Notes: generated by a model not told the origin, from the sequence alone. A stretch of DNA of 50,050 bases from an uncultured SAR116 cluster alpha proteobacterium (GCA_902615325.1 CACMOJ010000008.1:17501-67550); one strand, 5' to 3'; counted from the first letter of the stretch, positions 8,845-17,323 are shown. Numbers and translations: made by a program.

Positions 8845-8861
8845 TAATGAGAATCATTATC
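8845..8861 (-). promoter_or_regulatory. Fur-box-like operator upstream of the aldehyde dehydrogenase
   Basis: On the minus strand the bases read GATAATGATTCTCATTA. This contains a perfect 6-bp inverted repeat (TAATGA / TCATTA) around GAA and closely matches the classical iron-uptake-regulator box GATAATGATAATCATTATC. It is 35 bp from the dehydrogenase start, where bound repressor would block transcription, and about 140 bp from the divergent PPOX gene. Binding by Fur, and not a related Mur/Irr/PerR-type protein, is inference. Confidence 0.6.
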
Positions 8862-9002
8862 AGAGTCAATCTGAGGTGTACATTTTTTAATTTTTCAGAA
8901 CACTTAATTATTTTTTAATTCATTCATTTTACTTTTTGCACTTAATAATTTAATATAAAATATGTACAGATAATTCTTAAAAAATAAATTATTGGAAAAA
9001 TT

Positions 9003-9473
9003 TTGATACCTGACTTAACATTAAATTCATTAAAAAAAGGTTTCGGTCATTTTGGTGTTGCTTCTAAAAGTAATAAAACGAAACACGTTGATACATTAGG
9101 TGTAAGGGTCAACAAAGAAGAATGTTTACTAACTTGCTTTGTTATTCATTCTGAATGTAAAGAAGTTTTAGAATATTTAAATGAGTCTGGTAGAATCAGT
9201 TTTTTTGTGGGGATGATAAGTCATGAGGCATATAATTTTAAAGGACAATATGTATCATCCGAGACAATGAATGAGAGTGATTTGAAAATCTCTAAAGATT
9301 ATTCAAAAAATGTAATAGACATAATTACAAGTATTGGATTGTCTAAAGAAGCTGCATTAGAAAAATATGGAAAATTACCTGACATAGGAATAACATTTAA
9401 GGTAGATAAAGTTTATATTCAAACACCTGGACCAGATGCAGGTAAAGAAATTACGAAAAGCGACACACAATGA
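9003..9473 (+). CDS. PPOX-fold flavin-binding family protein (first of pair)
   Basis: The 156-residue protein looks like a pyridoxamine-5'-phosphate-oxidase-related split-barrel: GRISFFVGMISHEAYNFKGQYV and the later DIGITFKVDKVYIQTPGPDAGKE correspond to strands of that fold. The start is a TTG at 9003 behind GGAAAA, since no ATG precedes the conserved part. It overlaps the next PPOX gene by 4 bp (ATGA) and is the first gene of a three-gene operon ending in a GAF-linked adenylate cyclase. The bound cofactor (FMN, heme or F420) cannot be read from sequence. Confidence 0.7.
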   Translation: MIPDLTLNSLKKGFGHFGVASKSNKTKHVDTLGVRVNKEECLLTCFVIHSECKEVLEYLNESGRISFFVGMISHEAYNFKGQYVSSETMNESDLKISKDYSKNVIDIITSIGLSKEAALEKYGKLPDIGITFKVDKVYIQTPGPDAGKEITKSDTQ

Positions 9474-9853
9474 TAAAAGATTTTCATTTACCAGCATTAC
9501 AAGGAATGTTTCCAAGTTGGATAACGAGTTGTTCGTCAAGTGGTGAACCAAACACCACCGTAATTTCACAAATTTGGTATGTTGATGAAAATCATGTAGC
9601 TTTGTCATTTCAATTTTTTAATAAAACTAAGAAGAATATTTCTGAAAATCCTTATGCTTTCGCAACAATTTCTGATCCAACTACACTAAAACAGTATAAT
9701 TTAGAATTAAAGTTTGATCATGAGGAAACTGAAGGTGATCTGTTTGATGAAATGGATATGAAGTTACAAGCCATAGCATCAATGACGGGTATGACGGGTA
9801 TTTTCAAACTAAGAGCAGCTGATGTCTATAAAGTTATATCAATAAGTGAATAA
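9470..9853 (+). CDS. PPOX-fold flavin-binding family protein (second of pair)
   Basis: This 127-residue split-barrel protein has the order typical of FMN-binding PPOX proteins: a first strand region with PSWITSCSSSGEPNTTVIS, the core IWYVDENHVALSFQFFNKTKKNISENPYAFATISDP, and a tail ending TGIFKLRAADVYKVISI. The FNKTKKNISENP stretch is where the family binds the flavin phosphate and packs its dimer. It overlaps the preceding PPOX gene (ATGA) and ends 25 bp before the cyclase gene. A role in sensing redox state or a small ligand for the cyclase is inference from the conserved-looking arrangement, which is repeated on the opposite strand at 11411-13224. Confidence 0.75.
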   Translation: MIKDFHLPALQGMFPSWITSCSSSGEPNTTVISQIWYVDENHVALSFQFFNKTKKNISENPYAFATISDPTTLKQYNLELKFDHEETEGDLFDEMDMKLQAIASMTGMTGIFKLRAADVYKVISISE

Positions 9854-9878
9854 TATTTTTCATTATTAGGTATAAGTT

Positions 9879-11378
9879 TTGATAAATAAAAATTTACAAT
9901 CCGAAAATGAACTTGAAAACATAAAAAGTCTTCTTGAAAGAAAATCAAAAGAAGTAGAAATAATTAAACAAATTTCTAATAAAATTAACAAATCTCTTGA
10001 TTTAAACTTAATTGCTTCAGAAATGCTCTCCTTAATGAATGACTTTTTTGGATTTCAACATTCTATGATTTTATTGGCATCTGAAGATAAAAAATACTTA
10101 AGTGTTTTAGAAACTTATGGATATAACAAAAAGGGTGTTGGCGCAAAAGTTAAATTTGGTGTTGGAGTTATTGGGATAGTTGCCGAAAAGAAAAAGCTTA
10201 TGAGAATGGCCAATTTAGGAATGCAAAGAAGTTATATGCAAGCTATTCGTGAACAAGTTAAAATAACAGATAAAAATCAACTTCAAGATAAAGTTATGTT
10301 ACCAGGCCTTAAAAACGCAGAAAGTCAAGTTGCAATTCCTATGTTATTAGACAATGAACTTGTAGGTGTGTTTTCTGTTGAAAGTGAAAAAATGAATATT
10401 TTTGACAAAGCCGATGAAATATTAATTGGTATCTTAGCAAATCAAACTGCTATTGCGCTAGAAAATGCTCGGCTTTACCAACTTGAACAAAAAAGACTGA
10501 AAGAGCTAAATAAAGCCCATCACAAACTAGAGAACCTTAATACAAATCTTGAAAAAAAAGTTGATGAGAGAACTTCTGAGTTAAAAATCCTTTCTGAAAA
10601 ATTATCAAAATACTTTTCGCCTCAAGTTTACGAGTCAATTTTTTCAGGTAAGCTAGATGTAAAGATTCAGACTAAAAGGAAACCTCTTACAGTATTTTTT
10701 TCAGATCTACAGGGTTTTACAGAATTAACGGAGAGGTTAGAACCTGAGGTGCTAACAAAACTTCTTACTCAATACTTAACAAAAATGTCTAATATTGCAA
10801 TTAAATGGGGGGGTACAATTGATAAATTTATAGGGGATGCAATTTTAATATTTTTTGGAGATCCTGCAACTAAAGGAGATGAAGAAGATGCAATAGCTTG
10901 TGTTTCAATGGCAATAGAAATGTTAGAGGAACTCAATAAACTTAGAATATCATGGAGAAAAAAAGGATTAACAAAGCCTTTAAATGCTCGAATTGGGATA
11001 CACAGTGGTGTATGTACAGTAGGTAATTTTGGTTCTCAAGATAGACTAGACTATACAATTATTGGAAATGGTGTAAATTTAGCGTCCAGACTAGAATCAA
11101 AATCTAATATAAATAAAATTTTATTGTCTGAAGATACCTATTTACTTATTAGAGATAAAATCATTTGCAAAAAAAAAGAAGCAATAAAAGTAAAAGGTAT
11201 TTCGTATCCAATTCAAACTTATGAAGTCATCAAATTTTCAGAGGAAAATAAAAATTTAATTGAGAAGAATATTCCAGGGTTATCTCTTTCTATTGACAAG
11301 TCTGAAATTGAAGACAGTAAAGTTGCAATAGATTTAGTGTCTGAAGTTCTTCAGCATTTGAAGTCAAAAGATAGTTAA
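9879..11378 (+). CDS. GAF-domain class III adenylate cyclase
   Basis: The 499-residue protein has a GAF sensor domain (about 35-200, with VGVIGIVAEKKK and ILANQTAIALENARLY), a coiled-coil linker (200-245) and a class III nucleotide cyclase domain (265-455). Catalytic residues are all present: metal-binding D276 (FFSD) and D320 (IGDA), adenine-selecting K316 and T393 (DYTIIG), and the transition-state pair N400 and R404. The Lys/Thr pair indicates ATP as substrate and so cAMP as product. A short amphipathic tail follows (460-499). The start is TTG with AGG nearby; the first ATG inside the frame is too late. It is the last gene of the PPOX-PPOX-cyclase operon. Confidence 0.9.
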   Translation: MINKNLQSENELENIKSLLERKSKEVEIIKQISNKINKSLDLNLIASEMLSLMNDFFGFQHSMILLASEDKKYLSVLETYGYNKKGVGAKVKFGVGVIGIVAEKKKLMRMANLGMQRSYMQAIREQVKITDKNQLQDKVMLPGLKNAESQVAIPMLLDNELVGVFSVESEKMNIFDKADEILIGILANQTAIALENARLYQLEQKRLKELNKAHHKLENLNTNLEKKVDERTSELKILSEKLSKYFSPQVYESIFSGKLDVKIQTKRKPLTVFFSDLQGFTELTERLEPEVLTKLLTQYLTKMSNIAIKWGGTIDKFIGDAILIFFGDPATKGDEEDAIACVSMAIEMLEELNKLRISWRKKGLTKPLNARIGIHSGVCTVGNFGSQDRLDYTIIGNGVNLASRLESKSNINKILLSEDTYLLIRDKIICKKKEAIKVKGISYPIQTYEVIKFSEENKNLIEKNIPGLSLSIDKSEIEDSKVAIDLVSEVLQHLKSKDS

Positions 11379-11410
11379 TGTTAATACTATATTAATATAT
11401 TTATAGGTCA

Positions 11411-12031
11411 TTAGTATTTATTGCCTTTTTTATGCGGATCATTTGTAGGTAATATATTTTTTATATAATCTCTTTCTTTCCATTCAGGTGCTGGTGGAAA
11501 CTGTTGACCTTTTCTTGGGACGTAAACAGAGGGTTCTTTAGTATCCAAGTTTGGAATATAACGAGGACAGTTTGGATAAATTTCACATTTAATCCTAACA
11601 ATAAACTTTGCACCATAGTGTTTTTTTATGGAGTTGTTATCATGATGAATAGTTGCGTGTCCATTAATTCTAATTCTACGACTTTTTCCATCAAAATTTA
11701 TGAAAAGTAATCCTACATTTGGGTTTTTTAAAATATTGCCTGCAGTTCGATACATTGAATTACCGTCATATTCCGGATATTCAATAATCTCATTATCAAT
11801 TATTTTTACAAATCCTGGATCGCCAGACTTTATATTACAATCAATATATCCTTTCCATGCACTTGCTATGAAGAAAAACTTTGAATTTTCAATAATGTCT
11901 TTTTCATCATCCCAAAATTGATAATGTTTTCTATTTTTCTCAAGTGCTTCGGCTGTTCTTTTTCCATCAAAAAGATCTTGAAAATGTCTCATGCCTTCAT
12001 GAAAAAAATCTCTTTCTTTGAAATCGTTCAT
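11411..12031 (-). CDS. PPOX-fold flavin-binding family protein (partner of PAS cyclase)
   Basis: The 206-residue protein resembles larger PPOX-family members: KFFFIASAWKGYIDCNIKSGDPGFVKI (SGDPG is the typical FMN-phosphate turn), then GNSMYRTAGNILKNPNVGLLFINF, RIRINGHATI, and a C-terminal region with KCEIYPNCPRYIP that matches the proline-rich tail of this group. It follows the PAS-cyclase gene by only 5 bp on the same strand. Its operon points towards the PPOX-cyclase operon on the plus strand, and the two converge with 32 bp between stops. Confidence 0.85.
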   Translation of the reverse strand: MNDFKERDFFHEGMRHFQDLFDGKRTAEALEKNRKHYQFWDDEKDIIENSKFFFIASAWKGYIDCNIKSGDPGFVKIIDNEIIEYPEYDGNSMYRTAGNILKNPNVGLLFINFDGKSRRIRINGHATIHHDNNSIKKHYGAKFIVRIKCEIYPNCPRYIPNLDTKEPSVYVPRKGQQFPPAPEWKERDYIKNILPTNDPHKKGNKY

Positions 12032-12036
12032 TTTTA

Positions 12037-13224
12037 TTACTTTTCTTGGTCTTTTTTTAATTGTTTTAATGTATTTTCTAAAGAAGATATAACTTTATCT
12101 TTTTTAGAAATATTTAAATCAATATTTAAATTAAATCCATCAAACTCTTTATTTAAAATTTTTCTTTTCTTGGCCATATTTTCGTATGAGCCTACTACCT
12201 TATATGTTTGTATTTTATGAGCTATGCCTTTTACTTTAATTTCATCCTTTTTCTCGCAAATGATGTCTTTTTTAATTAAAGCATAGGTCTCTTGTGAAAT
12301 TAAAATTTGACCAGTCATTGCGTTAGATTCAAGGCGACTAGCTAAATTAACTTCTCCACCAATAATTGTATAATCAAGTCTATTTTCAGATCCAAAATTA
12401 CCAACATTACAATAACCAGTATTAATACCTATTCGAATTTCTAAGGGATTTGCAATCCCTTGATCTTCCCATAAATTTTTAAGTTGATGCATGCGTTCCT
12501 GCATTTCTAAAGCCATTAAAACACATGAATGAGCATCTTCTCTTTCACCTTTTGTCTCTGGGTCACCAAAGAAAATTAAGATTGCATCGCCTACAAACTT
12601 ATCAATTGTTCCTCCATATTTAAGAGCTATTTTAGACATTTCATTTAAATAACTATTAAGTAATTTGCTTAGTACTTCTGGTTCCAGTCTGTCTGTAATT
12701 TCTGTAAACCCTTTAATATCAGAAAAGAACACAGTCAGTTTTTTTCTATAAGCTTCAATTTTTACATTTTTTTTTCCTGAAAATATTGATTGATATACCT
12801 GAGGTGATAAGTATCTTGAAAGCTTCAAAGCTAATTGTTCAATTTTATCCCTTGCTTTAACTCTTTCGGTAATATCTACAACAGTCCATAAAACTTCATC
12901 TTTATCTGCAACCGGATCACCTGCAATTCGAAACCATATTTTTTCATTATTCTTCTTCTTAAAAGGCCAATCTAAATTTACAGGTTTATTATTTCTTACT
13001 AGATTGAAAGCTTTTTCACCAAATTCTTTATAAGCTTTATTAGACGTATGTATGATTTGTGCATTCTCTCCAATAAGTTCTTCTTTTGTAAAGCCTAACA
13101 TTTCACAAAACTTTGGGTTTACTTCAATAAGGTTGCGATTTTTATCCACGATCATTATTCCGAAACCAGTATTGTGAAAAACTTGTTTAAATCTAGAAGA
13201 TAGTTGGTTACTTTTAAGTTTCAT
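12037..13224 (-). CDS. PAS-domain class III adenylate cyclase
   Basis: The 395-residue protein has a PAS sensor domain (about 12-120, with IMIVDKNRNLIEVNPKFCEM and a WTVVDITERVKAR end) joined by a short helix to a class III cyclase domain (about 155-350). The catalytic set is complete: D169 and D213 for metal, K209 and T286 for adenine, N293 and R297 for the transition state. It is clearly a paralogue of the GAF cyclase at 9879-11378: the helix LSxYxSPQVYxSIFSGK, the catalytic core and the amphipathic tail all align. No membrane segment is present, so it is a cytosolic sensor. Confidence 0.9.
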   Translation of the reverse strand: MKLKSNQLSSRFKQVFHNTGFGIMIVDKNRNLIEVNPKFCEMLGFTKEELIGENAQIIHTSNKAYKEFGEKAFNLVRNNKPVNLDWPFKKKNNEKIWFRIAGDPVADKDEVLWTVVDITERVKARDKIEQLALKLSRYLSPQVYQSIFSGKKNVKIEAYRKKLTVFFSDIKGFTEITDRLEPEVLSKLLNSYLNEMSKIALKYGGTIDKFVGDAILIFFGDPETKGEREDAHSCVLMALEMQERMHQLKNLWEDQGIANPLEIRIGINTGYCNVGNFGSENRLDYTIIGGEVNLASRLESNAMTGQILISQETYALIKKDIICEKKDEIKVKGIAHKIQTYKVVGSYENMAKKRKILNKEFDGFNLNIDLNISKKDKVISSLENTLKQLKKDQEK

Positions 13225-13468
13225 TCATGCCACAATTATTTAAGTATAAAATACTATTAATAATAATTTAATAATATCAATTTAAAAAATTTATTAACAT
13301 GATTTTAATTCCATAAAATTTTATTGATATGACTTCATTTATCATTCTTATTACATAAAGGTCGTAAATTTAAATATTTTTTCATTATCCAAAAAGTTTT
13401 ACAAATTAAATATATCGTGAGGTATTTAAAAAATATGAATATTAGGTTTTTTTTTAGAATGCCAGATA

Positions 13469-14080
13469 TTATTTTTGATTGACTAATTCCATGAACTCTG
13501 AGCGCAAATTCTGGTCATCTTTAAATATACCTATCATTTTTTTTGTTACAGTACTCGATTCAGGTTTGTGTACACCTCTTGTAGTCATACATTGATGGGA
13601 TGCGTCTATAAGAACCGCGACCCCTAAAGGATCTAAAACATTTTGTAAGGTTTCAGCAATTTGAGATGTTAATGTTTCTTGTATTTGTAACCTTTTAGCG
13701 AATATATCAACAAGTCTTGCAATTTTACTAATTCCAACAACTCTATTTTTAGGCATATAAGCAACGTGAGCTATCCCAAGAATTGGAACTATATGATGTT
13801 CACAATGTGATTCAAGTCTAATATTTTTAATTAAAACCATTTCATCGTAACCCTCAACTTCTTCAAAAGTTTTTGAAAGAATTTCAATTGGGTCTATTTT
13901 ATATCCCTCAAAGAATTCTTCATAAGCTTTTACAACTCTTTGAGGAGTTTCAATTAGGCCCTCTCGTTCAGGGTCATCACCTGCCCAAGCAATTAGAGTT
14001 TTTACTGCTCGCATGGCCTCTTCTCTTGAAGGATTAGGGTTAAATTTAATTACATTTTCATTATTATTTTTAATAGTCAT
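13469..14080 (-). CDS. folE: GTP cyclohydrolase I (type IA)
   Basis: The enzyme converts GTP to dihydroneopterin triphosphate, the first step of folate synthesis. The 203-residue sequence has the zinc ligands C93 and H96 (SHCEHH) and C164 (HQCMTTRG), the GTP-binding ISKIARLVDIFAKRLQIQE stretch and the KPESSTVT loop. Length and motifs are those of the zinc-dependent IA enzyme. It is divergent from the CobW-type GTPase, with a Zur-like palindrome between them. This fits zinc-responsive control, since this enzyme needs zinc. Confidence 0.95.
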   Translation of the reverse strand: MTIKNNNENVIKFNPNPSREEAMRAVKTLIAWAGDDPEREGLIETPQRVVKAYEEFFEGYKIDPIEILSKTFEEVEGYDEMVLIKNIRLESHCEHHIVPILGIAHVAYMPKNRVVGISKIARLVDIFAKRLQIQETLTSQIAETLQNVLDPLGVAVLIDASHQCMTTRGVHKPESSTVTKKMIGIFKDDQNLRSEFMELVNQK

Positions 14081-14101
14081 GGTTAAATATTCATTAAAGT
14101 T

Positions 14102-14118
14102 ATGTTATATAATTACAT
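14102..14118. promoter_or_regulatory. Zur-box-like palindrome between folE and the CobW GTPase
   Basis: ATGTTATATAATTACAT is an imperfect inverted repeat. Against the Zur consensus as I recall it (ATGTTATA-N-TATAACAT), the left half matches 8 of 8 and the right half 6 of 8. It lies 21 bp from the folE start and 44 bp from the CobW start, where it could control both. COG0523 GTPases and folE genes are known members of zinc regulons, which supports the reading. The AT-rich background weakens it. Confidence 0.5.
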
Positions 14119-14162
14119 TATGTACAAAAATCTTTAAAGTTTAACCCTTTTTTTTAATTAAT

Positions 14163-15188
14163 ATGAATTTATTTCCTAAAACTATTCCAATAACTGTATT
14201 AACAGGCTTTTTAGGAAGTGGTAAGACTACTTTATTATCAGAGTTTGTTAGAAGTGAAAATGTAAATGATGTTGCATTTATTATCAATGAATTTGGAGAA
14301 GTGGGTCTTGATCATCATTTGATAGACAGTACAGATGAAACTATTTTAGAACTTCAAAATGGTTGCATATGTTGTTCAATTCAAGAAGACCTTAAATCAA
14401 CTCTTTTAAGTCTTTTAACAAAAATGGAAAAAGGCTTAATAAGAAAATTTAATAGGGTTATCATAGAAACAACAGGATTAGCTGATCCGGTACCTATTAT
14501 TCATACATTAATGACATCAATTGATCTAGTTCGTGCCTATATTCAAGATGGTATTATAACAATCGTAGACGTTGTAAATGGCGACCAAACTTTTAATAAT
14601 CACTTAGAATCTATAAAACAAGTAACTTTTGCTGATAAAGTTATTTTATCTAAAGTAGATCTAGGAAATAAAATAGTGATTGAAAAACTAATTAAGAGAA
14701 TAAGAAAAATTAATCCTAAAGCACCTATTACTCTAAGTAAAAAGAATCAATTGCCAATTAAAGAATTCTACGGATTAAATGATTATCAGCCAAATAATGA
14801 ATTGTGGAATGTTAGACAATGGTTAAGTGAAGAAAAAAACAAAGATAAACATGTTCACGATCACAAGCATCATCACGATAAAAATAGCCATGATGAAAAT
14901 ATTAAATCTTTTTCTTTAGTAACTCACAAACCAATAAGCATAACCTCTTTAAACTTTTTTTTAGAATTAGTGTCAAGTCAAATGGGCCAAAATATGCTTA
15001 GAATTAAGGGTATTATAAATGTGGAAGGAGAAATACGTCCTGCAATTATTCATGGAGTTCAGCATATTTTTCATCCTTTAGAATGGCTAGAAAAGTGGCC
15101 AGATGAGGACTTTTCATCGAGATTAGTTTTTATTACTAATAAAATTGAAAAGTCAGTTGTTGAACAATTTTTTAAAATATTAGAATAA
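14163..15188 (+). CDS. CobW/COG0523 family GTPase (putative zinc chaperone)
   Basis: The 341-residue protein is a G3E GTPase: Walker A GFLGSGKT (15-22), the metal-binding GCICC motif (67-71), ETTGLADP (102-109), the LSKVDL G4 motif (162-167) and a C-terminal CobW_C domain. Between the two domains a histidine-rich stretch (230-243, seven His) provides a metal reservoir. Family members include zinc transferases (ZNG1/YeiR/ZigA) as well as cobalt and nitrile hydratase chaperones. The His-rich linker, the folE neighbour and the Zur-like site favour zinc. Cobalamin synthesis is unlikely because no cob genes are nearby. Confidence 0.9.
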   Translation: MNLFPKTIPITVLTGFLGSGKTTLLSEFVRSENVNDVAFIINEFGEVGLDHHLIDSTDETILELQNGCICCSIQEDLKSTLLSLLTKMEKGLIRKFNRVIIETTGLADPVPIIHTLMTSIDLVRAYIQDGIITIVDVVNGDQTFNNHLESIKQVTFADKVILSKVDLGNKIVIEKLIKRIRKINPKAPITLSKKNQLPIKEFYGLNDYQPNNELWNVRQWLSEEKNKDKHVHDHKHHHDKNSHDENIKSFSLVTHKPISITSLNFFLELVSSQMGQNMLRIKGIINVEGEIRPAIIHGVQHIFHPLEWLEKWPDEDFSSRLVFITNKIEKSVVEQFFKILE

Positions 15189-15232
15189 GTTTGTAGGCTA
15201 TATTAGTTTTAGTATTTTATAAATTTTAACTC

Positions 15233-16147
15233 TCAATGAGACATGCCACCAACAATAGGTATGCTTAACAATGCTAGAACATAAGAAATAATCCCTGATC
15301 TAACAACAGCATCTGTAGTTACATTATATATAGAGGCGAAAACTAAGCCCATAGCGCCGATTGGAGCTGCTGCAACCATCATAGTTGTTCTTGAAATATT
15401 AAGATCATAATTTTTTAAATATAAAATGACGAACAGTATTAATGGAAAGATAAATATTTTTAGCAAGGTAATTACTAAAGATAATTTTATTTGTGTTTTG
15501 TCAGTTTGGTAAGATAGTAAAATACCCATAGCTATTAGGGCACATGGAGTTCCAGCATCACATATAAAATTAACTAATCTATTTAAACTAAGAGGTATGT
15601 TAATTTGAAAAAAAAATATTGTTAAGCCTAAAAATAAACCAATTAAGGCAGGGTTTTTTAATTGACTTAAAAAAATTTGGCTAAAATTTATTTTCTTTTG
15701 ATTTGCTAATTCTAATGCACAAACACTTAATCCTACGGTTATAAAATCAACAGAAATTATAGTTTCTATCGGCACAATATCCTTTGGTCCAAACTCAAAC
15801 AATGCGATAGGATAAACAAAAAACAAATGATTTGAAAAAGATGAAGTCATGCCGATAATGATGCACTCAGAGAAATGTCTTTTAAAAATTAATTTTGCTA
15901 TTGAAAATCCTAAAAAGTATATGATTGATTGTGTTAGTAAATAATAGAAATATAAATTCCAATTAACAAATTCGTATCTAAAATTTCCAATAATTTTAAT
16001 ACCTAATACTGGTACAATAACTAAGCCAATAAGTTTAAGAAAAACTTTAGAATCCGATTTATCTAATAAATTAAGCTTACCAGATATAAAACCAATCAAT
16101 ACTAAACCAAAAAGAGGTAGTGTTGAGAAAAATAAACTATAGAACAT
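15233..16147 (-). CDS. Auxin efflux carrier (AEC) family transporter
   Basis: The 304-residue protein is almost wholly hydrophobic, with about ten predicted membrane helices. It has the family's discontinuous-helix prolines (GLVIVPVLGIKII near the start and AAAPIGAMGLVFASIY near the end). AEC proteins export or import organic acids, amino acids or malonate-type anions; the substrate here is unknown. The 3' end converges on the CobW gene (44 bp gap), and a methyltransferase gene lies 17 bp upstream on the same strand. Confidence 0.85.
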   Translation of the reverse strand: MFYSLFFSTLPLFGLVLIGFISGKLNLLDKSDSKVFLKLIGLVIVPVLGIKIIGNFRYEFVNWNLYFYYLLTQSIIYFLGFSIAKLIFKRHFSECIIIGMTSSFSNHLFFVYPIALFEFGPKDIVPIETIISVDFITVGLSVCALELANQKKINFSQIFLSQLKNPALIGLFLGLTIFFFQINIPLSLNRLVNFICDAGTPCALIAMGILLSYQTDKTQIKLSLVITLLKIFIFPLILFVILYLKNYDLNISRTTMMVAAAPIGAMGLVFASIYNVTTDAVVRSGIISYVLALLSIPIVGGMSH

Positions 16148-16164
16148 TAACTTTTTAATTCATT

Positions 16165-16932
16165 TTAGCTTGAAAAGGCTGATGTAAGAACACTTACAAC
16201 AGTGAATGCGAATTTGCCTTTTTCTTCTGCTTCTTCAAGTTGATCCTGCCATTTTTGAACAAGATCTTGGGAAACACCTTTTTTAATTGCTGCATTAATC
16301 ATTAAGATTTCATGAAATTTTGGAAATGAGTTCTCTTCTTTTCTTGTAATGAAAAAAGGAATCTCATTTGTTTTAATATTTGTGTAACCTTGTTTTTCTA
16401 ACTTCCCATTTAATTGTACAGGAAGCATTGGGTGTTTTTGACTTCGATAAATTACATGCATCATATCATTTAATTCTTTTTCAGGTCCATGAAATCCAAA
16501 AAAATTCCAAAGAGTAGAAATATTTACAAAAATAGATTTAGGTTTTTGAAGCTTTTTAGTTACAAATAGAGCTTCATCAACATTATTAATGTACTCTAGT
16601 GTTTGTGTAAAAGTGACGGCATCACAGGAATTTTCATCAATATTTATATCATTTGCATCGCTGCATAAAAACTGAACGTTAGATAAATTTTTACATCTTT
16701 CTTTAGCTGTTTTTATTTGAAACTCACTTGGGTCAACTCCAATTGCACTTCCAGAAGATCCAATGCTTTTAGAAATTTCTTCTACGAGATGACCACCACC
16801 ACAACCAATATCAATAATTGTTTGACCCTTATGAATATCTAATTCTTTTAAAATTGCTTGTCTACGAAGAACACCAATATTGGTTTCAGTAAGCATTTGT
16901 TGAATAGAACCTATTTTATCATCAAATTGCAA
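16165..16932 (-). CDS. Class I SAM-dependent methyltransferase
   Basis: The 255-residue protein has motif I IIDIGCGGGHL (about 38-48), the acidic end of strand 2 in GVDPSE, motif II in LCSDANDI and motif III in CDAVTFTQTLEYI. It resembles UbiE/Methyltransf_11 proteins, but the substrate is not visible. It precedes the AEC transporter by 17 bp on the same strand and is probably co-transcribed with it. The ATG at 16932 is preceded on the minus strand by AAAAAGGAT. Confidence 0.85.
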   Translation of the reverse strand: MQFDDKIGSIQQMLTETNIGVLRRQAILKELDIHKGQTIIDIGCGGGHLVEEISKSIGSSGSAIGVDPSEFQIKTAKERCKNLSNVQFLCSDANDINIDENSCDAVTFTQTLEYINNVDEALFVTKKLQKPKSIFVNISTLWNFFGFHGPEKELNDMMHVIYRSQKHPMLPVQLNGKLEKQGYTNIKTNEIPFFITRKEENSFPKFHEILMINAAIKKGVSQDLVQKWQDQLEEAEEKGKFAFTVVSVLTSAFSS

Positions 16933-17036
16933 AGTAAAATCCTTTTTGAAAATTAAAAAAATAAATTAATTAACAATAAAAGTACATTATTTAATAAAAA
17001 GTTTGATAATTCTTTTTATTAAGTTAGAATCTTAAT

Positions 17037-17162
17037 ATGTTAAGTAAGCTTAGTAATAGTTTTCATGAAACAAAGAAGACTACTTGCTACAACAAATTTT
17101 TAATTCCTTATTCACTAATAGTAACAATTTTATTAATTGCGGATATTTTAATTTATCATTAA
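17037..17162 (+). CDS. Small single-span membrane protein candidate (41 aa)
   Basis: An ATG-initiated frame encodes 41 residues: a polar N-terminal part with HETKKTTCYNKF and one membrane helix (about 21-39, LIPYSLIVTILLIADILIY). Such short one-helix proteins can be accessory subunits of membrane complexes, but I do not recognise this one. No strong ribosome site is seen. It is the only credible frame in the 514-base gap 16933-17446, whose remainder holds a tRNA-like fragment and a hairpin. Confidence 0.35.
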   Translation: MLSKLSNSFHETKKTTCYNKFLIPYSLIVTILLIADILIYH

Positions 17163-17181
17163 TTAATTATTTTTACATGAT

Positions 17182-17210
17182 TGTCTAAGGTTCATAATCT
17201 GAAGGTTTCA
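17182..17210 (+). pseudogene. Possible second, more decayed tRNA-fMet fragment
   Basis: AGGTTCATAATCTGAAGGT (17187-17205) matches the initiator-tRNA anticodon region AGGCTCATAACCTGAAGGT at 17 of 19 positions; both differences are C to T, and CAT is in the anticodon position. The following bases no longer form a T-arm and there is no CCA end. It is weaker than the 1263-1312 fragment and could be chance, but the mismatches are what AT-drift of a dead copy would give. Confidence 0.35.
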
Positions 17211-17323
17211 ATTTGAAAAATTATTTCTAATCTACTTGTTTGATATTATCTGCTGAGGTTTTATCTTTGTTTATTGCTTAGAAATAAGTTTTTTTTTAAT
17301 AAAATTTTAATACCTAAAGTTTC

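Noticed and set aside
11383-11418. A 7-bp inverted repeat (AATACTA / TAGTATT) between the convergent cyclase and PPOX genes, considered as a bidirectional terminator.
   Set aside because: The loop is over 20 bases, the stem has almost no G-C pairs, and it overlaps a stop codon; not distinguishable from AT-rich background.
1313-17181. The idea that the two tRNA-fMet-like fragments bound a 16-kb integrated island.
   Set aside because: There is no integrase, the two fragments do not share a full-length direct repeat, and the interval contains housekeeping folE; kept only as a remark about tRNA debris.
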